Source: Thermoflexales bacterium (GTDB lineage: Bacteria > Chloroflexota > Anaerolineae > J036 > Brachytrichaceae). From it: a DNA stretch of 13,042 nucleotides. The notes beneath the pieces were generated by a model. It did no database searches. It had not been told where the DNA came from and worked only from the letters and a program-made list of their open reading frames with translations. A program made the translations under genes and the position numbers. Of the stretch, positions 1 to 6,153 are shown one piece after another; position 1 is the stretch's first letter; each line of letters begins with the position of its first letter. The stretch spans positions 1-13,042 of the forward strand of contig JAGOCU010000033.1 of assembly GCA_017998555.1 (NCBI GenBank), written 5' to 3'.

Positions 1-506
1 CGCGAAATCACCACTCCCCGGCCCTGGGCGAGGGCGGCCAGCATCAACGTCGTCGCCCCGGCGCAATTGTTGACGACCAGGGCGGCCTCGGCGCCGGTGA
101 GTGCGCGCAATAGCGCCTCAACCCCGCCTCCGCGCGGGCCACGCTCGCCGGCGTCAACGTCGTACTCAAGCGCGGAATAGTCGCCGCTGACGGCCAGGAT
201 GGCCCGCTGAGCGGCTGCGCTCAAGGGCGCCCGTCCGAGGTTGGTGTGGATGATCACGCCTGTTGCGTTGATGACTCGGCGCGGGATCGCCGCCTCCGCC
301 GCATCCGCCAGCGCCGCCCGGGCCGTCCCGATGATGGCGGCGCTGTCGGGCACCGGGCCGTTGGCCCGGGCGACGGATCGGGCGGATTCGAGCGCGTCCC
401 GGAGCGCCTGCGCCGCGCGGGCATTGCCGTTGGTCGCGACCAGGTCGGGGGCGGATTCGAGGAGTTGGCTGACGCTGGGGAGCGCGCGCAGCGCATCGGG
501 TTGCAT
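1..506 (-). CDS. selA: L-seryl-tRNA(Sec) selenium transferase, N-terminal part (3' end beyond window)
   Basis: SelA is the PLP enzyme that converts seryl-tRNA(Sec) to selenocysteinyl-tRNA(Sec) with selenophosphate, in the cytoplasm. About 168 of the usual ~460 residues are visible. The start reads MQPDALRALPSVSQLLES, the family's N-terminal 'LPSV..LL' helix. The very characteristic block INATGVIIHTNLGRAPLS follows, then YSALEYDVDAGERGPRGGG, then LTGAEAALVVNNCAGATTLM, where most SelA proteins have a VNNNAAA-like stretch. The frame is open through the left edge, so the catalytic lysine region is outside the window. The ATG at 506-504 is chosen because it begins the conserved N-terminus. There is no Shine-Dalgarno in front, but a TATAAT lies only 6 nt upstream, suggesting a leaderless mRNA. 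It is divergent from the PBP gene. The genome presumably makes selenoproteins, but selB, selC and selD are not in the window. Confidence 0.93.
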   Translation of the reverse strand, partial: MQPDALRALPSVSQLLESAPDLVATNGNARAAQALRDALESARSVARANGPVPDSAAIIGTARAALADAAEAAIPRRVINATGVIIHTNLGRAPLSAAAQRAILAVSGDYSALEYDVDAGERGPRGGGVEALLRALTGAEAALVVNNCAGATTLMLAALAQGRGVVIS

Positions 507-512
507 CCGGTG

Positions 513-518
513 ATTATA
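513..518 (-). promoter_or_regulatory. -10 box (TATAAT) of selA, leaderless arrangement
   Basis: A perfect TATAAT on the minus strand ends 6 nt before the selA ATG. Transcription initiates about 7 nt after a -10 box, so the mRNA would begin at or next to the start codon. The hexamer 17 bp upstream (CCGTCA) is a poor -35 (3/6 match), so promoter strength is uncertain. Confidence 0.45.
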
Positions 519-569
519 GGGAGCGTCGAGCGCGATGACGGTGACGCGCGACGCGTTTCGAGCGTCATC

Positions 570-765
570 GCTCTTGCAAAGTCCCTTGACAGGATTCCTG
601 AACAGTGCCACACGCGCCAATTGCCGGCTGTCTACGGTCGTTTACAGGAGAAAGGGAGAACGGGAGAAGGCATTGCCCTCCCGTTCTCCCGTTCTCCTGT
701 TAAATTACAGGCCCGAAACCGGGGCGGGGGCGTCTTGGGCGCGGACCAGCTGACTTTGCAAGAGC
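570..765. repeat. 196-bp segment bounded by perfect 14-bp inverted repeats
   Basis: GCTCTTGCAAAGTC at 570-583 is repeated in inverted orientation as GACTTTGCAAGAGC at 752-765, with no mismatch. The pair brackets the central hairpin at 644-700, so the divergent selA/PBP spacer is a nested inverted repeat. A perfect TTGACA lies at 586-591, but nothing like a -10 is seen at the correct distance. There is no coding potential beyond shadow frames and no obvious target-site duplication. It could be a degenerate non-autonomous (MITE-like) element or a regulatory dyad. Confidence 0.5.
644..700. repeat. Long hairpin, 23-bp arms, between selA and PBP gene
   Basis: The left arm at 644-666 (starts ACAGGAGAAAGGG) pairs with the right arm at 678-700 (ends CGTTCTCCTGT) with a single mismatch. 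The 11-nt interval itself contains GGCA-T-TGCC and can extend the stem past a 2-nt bulge. The arms are purine-rich on one strand and contain the short direct repeat GGGAGAACGGGAGAA. It sits between divergent genes, where a terminator would serve no downstream gene end. Confidence 0.75.
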
Positions 766-811
766 CATGTGTTGAGCGTCGGGAACAAATGCGCGCCTCG
801 CTTGGCCGCAT

Positions 812-817
812 TACAAT
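812..817 (+). promoter_or_regulatory. Possible -10 box (TACAAT) of the PBP gene
   Basis: TACAAT (5/6 match) ends 7 nt before the ATG at 825. This mirrors the TATAAT-to-ATG spacing at selA and would give a leaderless mRNA starting at 825. No convincing -35 hexamer is present 16-18 bp upstream, so the call is weak. If an upstream ATG (789 or 816) is the true start, the match is coincidental. Confidence 0.25.
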
Positions 818-824
818 GCTTCGG

Positions 825-3047
825 ATGCAGCGTTTTGCGATTCGGGCTCAATCTCCGGTGGTTGTGCGCATCGCCAGCCTCCTGCTCGCCGCCGGCCTGC
901 TGGGCGCATGCGTGCCACCCGAAGCGCTCACCCCCATCGCCTCGCCCAATGCCGAGTTGCCCTCCGGCGCGCGCGCCGCTCAATCTTTTGTCGACGCCCT
1001 GAATCAGCAGGCCTATCCGGCGGGGTTCGCATTGCTCGATGATGCCGCCCAATCCCGGCTCAAAAACGCCGACGGTCTGCGCCGCCAATACGACGCGGCC
1101 CGCGAAACCGCGACGGCCATCACCGTGACCTGGCAGTTGCGCGGGGGCCTGCTGCAGGAGGCGAGCCTGGCGACCGCCCAGCTTGTGGGCGTGTGGCAAA
1201 CCGCCGTTGTCGGCACCTTCAACACGACCAGCACCCTCCGCCTTGCCCATGACGGAAAGGCCTGGCGCATTGCCTGGACGGCCGATCTCATCGTACCCGG
1301 GCTGTCCAACGGCGAGCTTTCGCTGCGGCGGGATGTCCCGCCGCGGGGGTCGATTCTGGCCGCCGATGGAACCGCGCTCGCGGTGCCGGGAACCGTCCAA
1401 ACCGTGGGCGTCCGGCGCAGCTTGATCGCCAGCCCGGCCGAAGAGCAGGCCATGGCCCGCTCCCTGGCCCGCTTGACCGGCCTGTCGGCAGCCGAGATCA
1501 TCGCCCGCTACCAGAAGTACCCCGAAGACTGGTTTGCCCCAATCTCCGACGTCAGCGACGACGCGCTGGCCCGCCTCGGGGCCGATCTGGCCAACTACCC
1601 CGCGGTGAGCGCCCGGCCGCGCCCGTCACGGGCTTACCCGCAAGGCAGCCTGGCCGCCCATGTGGTGGGCTATGTCGGCGGCATCTCGCCGGAACAGGTG
1701 GCAGCCTATCGCCTGCGGGGCTACGGCGGCGACGAACAGATTGGCGTGGCGGGCGTGGAAGCCGCCCTGGATGAGATCCTGGCCGGCCGGCCGGGCGGCG
1801 CGCTGTCCCTGGTCGGCGGCGGCTCGGCCAATGTCATCGCCCGGCGCGCATTTGTCCCCGGCCGGGATGTCCATCTCACCATCAGCCCAACGATCCAACT
1901 TGCCGCCCAATCCGCCCTCATCGGCCTGCGCGGGGCGGTCGTGGTCATGGATCCGCGCACGGGCGGGGTGTTGGCCATGGCCAGCTCGCCCGGATTCGAC
2001 GCGGCGACATTTGTCACGGCCGGGGTCGAGCGCGAGCGGGCCGCGCTGTTTACCAATCCGCAGAAGCCGCTCCTCAATCGGGCCATCCAGGGCGCTTATC
2101 CGCCCGGCTCGACCTTCAAGATGGTCACCCTCTCGGCCGCCATCGGCGAGGGCCTGACCAACGCCAATGACGTGTTCTTCGACCCGGGCTATTGGGACGG
2201 GCTGGGCGCGGGCTATCGCAAAACGTGCTGGCTCAAGACGGGCCATGGCCGGATTGGCCTGCAGGACGGGCTGACTGCCTCGTGCGACATCGTCTTCTAT
2301 GAACTTGGGAAGCGCCTCGACGCCAAGGGCCAATCCATCCTCGCCCAATACGCCACCCGCTTTGGCTATGGCGCGCGAACCGGCGTCGAGCTGCCCGGTG
2401 AAGTGACCGGCAATTCGCCCGATCCTGCCTGGAAGAAGCAGCGGGTGGGGGAGGTCTGGACGCCGGGCGACACCGTGAACTTCTCGATCGGCCAGGGCTT
2501 CATGCTGGCCACCCCGCTCCAGGTGACTCAGATGACGGCGGCGATCGCCAACGGCGGGAACCTGCTTCGGCCGAGCCTGGTGGCTGGGACCGCCGAGGCC
2601 GGCGCCGCGCCGAAAGCCAGTCCGCCGGTCAAGACCGGCACGCTGCCCACACCCCAGGCCCTGTCCCTGATCCAAAAAGGCATGATCGGGGTGACCACCA
2701 ATGCCAGCCTCGGCACGGCCACCTACCGATTTGCCGAGTTCGAATACTATCTGGTGGATGGCCGTTGGACGCCGGGCAAGACCCTGACGGCCGCGCAACG
2801 CCAGACCGCCCAGCGCCTGACCGTGGCCGGCAAGACCGGCACTGCGGAGACCGGCACGGCCGACAAGCCGTATGCCTGGTTCACCGCCTACGCGCCGGCG
2901 GCCGATCCCCAGCTCGCCATCACCGTGTTGATCGAAAACATCGGCGAAGGCTCCACGTTCGCCGCGCCCCGCGCGCGCCAGATCATTGAAGCCAGTTTTG
3001 GGCTGCCCATCTCTGAGCTTCCGAAGGATGTAAAAGCAACTGAATGA
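825..3047 (+). CDS. Class B penicillin-binding protein (lipoprotein transpeptidase with NTF2-like domain)
   Basis: This is a D,D-transpeptidase that cross-links peptidoglycan outside the membrane. Numbering is from ATG 825 (740 aa). An n-region with Arg is followed by the hydrophobic stretch IASLLLAAGLLGAC, a lipobox giving Cys29, so the protein is probably a membrane-anchored lipoprotein. Residues ~50-165 resemble the MecA_N/NTF2-like domain. From ~170, RDVPPRGSI begins the PBP dimerisation domain, which contains GVAGVEAALDEILAG. The transpeptidase domain fills the C-terminal half: S429-T-F-K432 (catalytic Ser/Lys), S486-C-D in place of the usual SxN, and K670-T-G-T-A-E. Alternative starts are 789 (752 aa, weak GGGA 4 nt upstream) and 816. 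825 is preferred because it gives a normal-length signal peptide. An open frame extends upstream to 246, but that part is antisense to selA. The stop overlaps rsgA by ATGA, implying translational coupling. It resembles actinobacterial PbpA and Bacillus PBP3 types; the exact orthologue is not assignable. Confidence 0.9.
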   Translation: MQRFAIRAQSPVVVRIASLLLAAGLLGACVPPEALTPIASPNAELPSGARAAQSFVDALNQQAYPAGFALLDDAAQSRLKNADGLRRQYDAARETATAITVTWQLRGGLLQEASLATAQLVGVWQTAVVGTFNTTSTLRLAHDGKAWRIAWTADLIVPGLSNGELSLRRDVPPRGSILAADGTALAVPGTVQTVGVRRSLIASPAEEQAMARSLARLTGLSAAEIIARYQKYPEDWFAPISDVSDDALARLGADLANYPAVSARPRPSRAYPQGSLAAHVVGYVGGISPEQVAAYRLRGYGGDEQIGVAGVEAALDEILAGRPGGALSLVGGGSANVIARRAFVPGRDVHLTISPTIQLAAQSALIGLRGAVVVMDPRTGGVLAMASSPGFDAATFVTAGVERERAALFTNPQKPLLNRAIQGAYPPGSTFKMVTLSAAIGEGLTNANDVFFDPGYWDGLGAGYRKTCWLKTGHGRIGLQDGLTASCDIVFYELGKRLDAKGQSILAQYATRFGYGARTGVELPGEVTGNSPDPAWKKQRVGEVWTPGDTVNFSIGQGFMLATPLQVTQMTAAIANGGNLLRPSLVAGTAEAGAAPKASPPVKTGTLPTPQALSLIQKGMIGVTTNASLGTATYRFAEFEYYLVDGRWTPGKTLTAAQRQTAQRLTVAGKTGTAETGTADKPYAWFTAYAPAADPQLAITVLIENIGEGSTFAAPRARQIIEASFGLPISELPKDVKATE

Positions 3048-3988
3048 GAACAGGATTGGTCGTCAAAGCGCATAGCGGTTTCTTCACCGTATTGGTCGAA
3101 GGGGGAGACCGCGTGACCTGTCAGGCGGCCGGCAAGCTCACCCGCGGCAAGCACACCGAGGACTTGCTCGCGGTGGGGGATCAGGCCGAATTCAGCGACA
3201 TCGAGGGCGATGGATTTGTGCGCGGCCGGATCGAACGGGTTGTGCCCCGCAAGAGTTCGTTGTCGCGCCGCGATCCGGTCGCGAATACCTCGCGAAAGGA
3301 TGTCCGCGAAATCCGCCAGGTCATCGTCGCCAACGTCGATCTGGTCGTCTTCGTCTTTGCCTGCGCCGAGCCGGATTTTCACGCCCGCATGCTGGACCGC
3401 TTCATCGTCGGAGCCGAAGCCCAGAAGCTGCCGACCCTGATCTGCGCCACGAAGACCGACCTGGTGGGCCTGCCGCGCGCGAAAGAGCTGTTTGGCGACT
3501 ACGAGCGGCTTGGCTACCGGGTGATCTACACCTGCGCCCGGACCGGCGAGGGCATCGAAGAACTGCGCCAGGCATTGACTGGGCGCCTGAGCGTGCTGAC
3601 CGGCAAGAGCGGGACCGGCAAGAGCAGCCTGCTCAACGTCCTGCAGCCCGGCCTGGCCGCGGCCGTGGGCGAGGTCAGCAAGCTCATCCACAAGGGCCGC
3701 CACACCACGGTCGTACCCGAACTCATCCCGATGGACGCCGCGAGCTGGATCGCCGACACGCCCGGGTTGCGCGCCTACGACGTGTGGGATATCGAGGCCG
3801 AAGAGCTGGATGCCTATTTCATCGAGATGGCGCCCCTGGTCTCGAAATGCGGGTTTAGCAACTGCGCCCACATGACCGAACCGGGCTGCGCCATCCGGGC
3901 CGCGGTCGCCGCGGGCACGGTCAGCCCGACGCGCTACGATTCTTATGTCCGCCTGCGCGAGGCGCTGGAGGGTCGGCGAAAATGGTAG
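3044..3988 (+). CDS. rsgA: Ribosome small-subunit GTPase RsgA (YjeQ/CpgA)
   Basis: RsgA is a circularly permuted GTPase that checks and releases factors during late 30S subunit maturation. At 314 aa it has the normal family length. An N-terminal OB-fold (about 1-75, ending PRKSSLSRR) precedes a GTPase domain with motifs in permuted order: G4 T136-K-T-D139, G1 GKSGTGKSS at 187-195, switch region KGRHTT, and G3 DTPG at 238-241. The C-terminal zinc knuckle is C269-x4-C274-x-H276-x5-C282. The G4 Asn is Thr, as I recall also for the Bacillus homologue, so this is not a defect. ATG 3044 overlaps the PBP TGA. The nearest SD-like sequence (GAAGGA) is too far upstream, so translation probably depends on coupling to the PBP frame. 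Confidence 0.95.
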   Translation: MRTGLVVKAHSGFFTVLVEGGDRVTCQAAGKLTRGKHTEDLLAVGDQAEFSDIEGDGFVRGRIERVVPRKSSLSRRDPVANTSRKDVREIRQVIVANVDLVVFVFACAEPDFHARMLDRFIVGAEAQKLPTLICATKTDLVGLPRAKELFGDYERLGYRVIYTCARTGEGIEELRQALTGRLSVLTGKSGTGKSSLLNVLQPGLAAAVGEVSKLIHKGRHTTVVPELIPMDAASWIADTPGLRAYDVWDIEAEELDAYFIEMAPLVSKCGFSNCAHMTEPGCAIRAAVAAGTVSPTRYDSYVRLREALEGRRKW

Positions 3989-3997
3989 GAATGCCGC

Positions 3998-4018
3998 GCC
4001 ACCTGACCCATAGGTGGC
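3998..4018 (+). terminator. Small stem-loop just after rsgA
   Basis: GCCACCT (3998-4004) pairs with AGGTGGC (4012-4018) across a 7-nt loop, starting 10 nt after the rsgA stop. There is no T-run, so if it terminates transcription it does so weakly or with Rho. The rest of the 238-bp spacer holds the pckG promoter and leader hairpin. Confidence 0.3.
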
Positions 4019-4114
4019 CGGTCGGCCAGGCAAATACTGGCCAATCGTTCAAGCGTTCCGGCATTGCGCTCAGGCAAGATGGACGGATGGGCGCAGCGGG
4101 CCTGATCCGCCGCG

Positions 4115-4143
4115 TTGACTGGAAAAGGAACGCCAAACAGAAT
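4115..4143 (+). promoter_or_regulatory. Sigma-70-type promoter of pckG
   Basis: TTGACT (4115-4120, 5/6 match) is separated by exactly 17 bp from CAGAAT (4138-4143, 4/6 match). The expected transcription start is about 4150, giving a leader of roughly 77 nt before the pckG ATG. That start coincides with the first base of the 20-bp hairpin at 4151. Confidence 0.5.
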
Positions 4144-4150
4144 CGGTTGC

Positions 4151-4193
4151 CGGAGGCGATAACCCCCGGCCGAGCCGGGGGTTATCGCCTCCG
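4151..4193. repeat. Perfect 20-bp stem-loop in the pckG leader
   Basis: CGGAGGCGATAACCCCCGGC (4151-4170) is followed by a CGA loop and its exact reverse complement (4174-4193). No T-run follows on either strand, so it is not a classical intrinsic terminator. It lies 33 bp upstream of the pckG ATG and immediately after the predicted promoter, so it would form the 5' end of the mRNA. It could stabilise the message or affect translation; it could equally end the upstream PBP-rsgA transcript. Confidence 0.8.
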
Positions 4194-4226
4194 AAAGCGG
4201 TTTTGCTGGGTATGCCGAGGGAGACT

Positions 4227-6068
4227 ATGGATACTTCTGTAATCAAGAATGCCACCCTGCGATCCTGGATAGACAGGATCGCCGCCCTGTGCAAACCAGA
4301 CGCGATCCATGTCTGCGATGGGTCACAGGCGGAATACGACGCCCTGTGCGACCAGATGGTTGCCACCGGCACGTTTGTCCGGCTGGATCCCCACAAACGC
4401 CCCAACTGCTTTCTGGCCCGCTCGGATCCGGGTGATGTCGCGCGGGTTGAGGACCGGACCTACATCTGCAGCCTCGACAAAGGCGATGCCGGGCCGATGA
4501 ACAACTGGGTTCCGCCGCGCGAGATGAAGAACACCTTGAACGGGCTCTTTCAGGGCGCAATGCGCGGCCGGGTGATGTATGTCGTGCCGTTCAGCATGGG
4601 CCCGATCGGCTCGCCCATCGCCCATATCGGCGTTCAGCTCACCGACTCGCCCTATGTGGCGGTCAGCATGCGGATCATGACCCGTATGGGGGCAAAGGTC
4701 CTGGATGCGCTCGGTGATGGCGAATTCGTGCGCTGTCTGCACTCGGTCGGCGCGCCGCTTGGGCCGGGTCAGGCCGATGAACCGTGGCCCTGCAACCGCG
4801 AAACCAAATACATCGTGCACTTTCCCGAGGAGCGCCAGATCTGGTCGTATGGCAGCGGCTACGGCGGGAATGCCTTGTTGGGAAAAAAGTGCTTTGCGCT
4901 CCGAATCGCCTCCGTTCTGGCCAAGGAGCAGGGTTGGCTGGCCGAGCACATGCTCATCCTCGGGGTCAAGGACCCGCAGGGTGAACGGACCTATGTCGCG
5001 GCGGCGTTCCCCAGCGCGTGCGGCAAGACCAACTTCGCGATGATGATCCCGCCCGCTCCGTTTCTGAACGAGGGCTGGGAGGTCTCGACCGTGGGCGACG
5101 ACATTGCCTGGATCAAGCCGGGGCCGGATGGCCGGATCTATGCCATCAACCCGGAAGCGGGCTTCTTCGGTGTCGCGCCGGGCACGTCCGAGAAATCCAA
5201 TCCCAACGCGATGGCCAGCATCCGGGCGAACACCATCTTCACCAATGTCGCCCTGACCGACGACGGCGACGTGTGGTGGGAGGGCAAGACCAAACACCCG
5301 CCCGCGCATTTGGTCGACTGGACCGGCAAGGATTGGACCCCGGCAAGCGGCCGTCCCGCGGCGCACCCCAACGCCCGGTTCACCGCGCCAATCGCCGGCT
5401 GCCCCTCGATCGATCCCGCCTATGACGACCCGAACGGCGTGCCGATCAGCGCGTTTGTCTTTGGTGGGCGTCGATCGACCGTTGTGCCCCTGGTCTACCA
5501 GGCCTTCAACTGGGCTTACGGGGTGTATGCCGCGGCGACCATGGGCTCGGAGACGACGGCTGCCTCCGCCGGGGCGCTGGGGCAGGTCCGGCGCGACCCG
5601 TTCGCCATGCTCCCGTTCTGCGGCTACAACATGGCCGACTACTTCAATCATTGGCTCAACTTCGGGCGCCGTCTGCCGAATCCGCCCCGGGTCTTTCTGG
5701 TCAATTGGTTCCGCAAGGACAAGGACGGCAATTTCCTGTGGCCGGGGTTTGGCGAGAACATGCGTATCTTGAAATGGATCGTTGGGCGAACCCATGGCCA
5801 TGCGGTGGCGGTCGAAAGCCCGCTCGGCTGGGTGCCCCGGCATGGCGATCTCGACTGGCGCGGGCTGGAAACCTACGAACGCGCCCAGTTTGACGAGGTG
5901 ATGTCGGTCGATCGCGACCTGTGGCAGCAGGAGGTGGTCTCCCACGATTCGCTCTTTGCCCGCTTGTACGATCGCTTGCCCAAGGAGATGATCTTCATCC
6001 GGGAGTTGATTCTCTCGGCGCTCTGGCGCTCGCCCGAACATTGGGGTCTGCCGTCGGAGAGGTTCTGA
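4227..6068 (+). CDS. pckG: Phosphoenolpyruvate carboxykinase, GTP-dependent
   Basis: PckG interconverts oxaloacetate + GTP and PEP + CO2 + GDP in the cytoplasm, the gluconeogenic or anaplerotic node. At 613 aa it matches the GTP family, which is longer than and unlike the ATP family. Visible motifs are WVPP and NTLNGLFQGAMRGRVMYVV (substrate side), SYGSGYGGNALLGKKC, the P-loop/catalytic loop FPSACGKTN at 261-269 with active-site Cys265 and Lys267, the metal-binding V-G-D-D at 289-292, the nucleotide-binding GRRSTVVPLVYQAFNW followed by G-V-Y, and the C-terminal NWFRKDKDGNFLWPGFGENM. ATG 4227 is chosen for its good Shine-Dalgarno (GAGGGAG, 4217-4223). The in-frame TTG at 4203 and ATG 4212 lack one. 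It appears to have its own promoter and hairpin leader. The transporter gene follows after a spacer that is almost entirely hairpin. Confidence 0.97.
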   Translation: MDTSVIKNATLRSWIDRIAALCKPDAIHVCDGSQAEYDALCDQMVATGTFVRLDPHKRPNCFLARSDPGDVARVEDRTYICSLDKGDAGPMNNWVPPREMKNTLNGLFQGAMRGRVMYVVPFSMGPIGSPIAHIGVQLTDSPYVAVSMRIMTRMGAKVLDALGDGEFVRCLHSVGAPLGPGQADEPWPCNRETKYIVHFPEERQIWSYGSGYGGNALLGKKCFALRIASVLAKEQGWLAEHMLILGVKDPQGERTYVAAAFPSACGKTNFAMMIPPAPFLNEGWEVSTVGDDIAWIKPGPDGRIYAINPEAGFFGVAPGTSEKSNPNAMASIRANTIFTNVALTDDGDVWWEGKTKHPPAHLVDWTGKDWTPASGRPAAHPNARFTAPIAGCPSIDPAYDDPNGVPISAFVFGGRRSTVVPLVYQAFNWAYGVYAAATMGSETTAASAGALGQVRRDPFAMLPFCGYNMADYFNHWLNFGRRLPNPPRVFLVNWFRKDKDGNFLWPGFGENMRILKWIVGRTHGHAVAVESPLGWVPRHGDLDWRGLETYERAQFDEVMSVDRDLWQQEVVSHDSLFARLYDRLPKEMIFIRELILSALWRSPEHWGLPSERF

Positions 6069-6074
6069 CTCAGA

Positions 6075-6143
6075 CGAATAGTCCTGGCGAGATCAGCATC
6101 CCCGCGCGAAGCGCGGGGATGCTGATCTCGCCAAGACTATTCG
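6075..6143. repeat. 33-bp stem-loop filling the pckG-transporter gap
   Basis: The arms at 6075-6107 and 6111-6143 are complementary with one mismatch (at 6084) around a GAA triloop whose apex is GCGAAGC. The structure begins 7 bp after the pckG stop and ends 10 bp before the transporter ATG, so it is nearly the entire 85-bp spacer. There is no T-run on either strand. Its inner part (CATCCCCG...CGGGGATG) is shared with the hairpin at 9341-9385. It could be an attenuator, an RNase III-type processing site, or an inserted palindromic repeat. Confidence 0.85.
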
Positions 6144-6153
6144 CCAAGCGCGC

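Noticed and set aside
246..824. N-terminal extension of the PBP frame back to 246
   Set aside because: That stretch is antisense to selA and to the intergenic hairpin. The signal peptide with lipobox at 825-911 marks the true N-terminus region.
2280..2288. SCD in place of the SxN motif in the PBP as evidence of an inactive enzyme
   Set aside because: S-x-D variants are found in functional PBP2-type transpeptidases, and the STFK and KTGT motifs are complete.
3449..3460. RsgA G4 motif TKTD instead of NKxD as a sign of lost GTP specificity
   Set aside because: Thr at the Asn position occurs, as I recall, in the Bacillus RsgA homologue as well, and all other GTPase and zinc motifs are intact.
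4203..4226. Longer pckG start at TTG 4203 or ATG 4212
   Set aside because: Neither has a ribosome site, while ATG 4227 has GAGGGAG at good spacing, and the product from 4227 has normal family length.
4323..6041. Long antisense open frame (572 aa) opposite pckG, and a 390-aa one opposite the PBP gene (1626-2798)
   Set aside because: High GC keeps antisense frames open. The translations have no recognisable domains and the sense genes are strongly conserved families.
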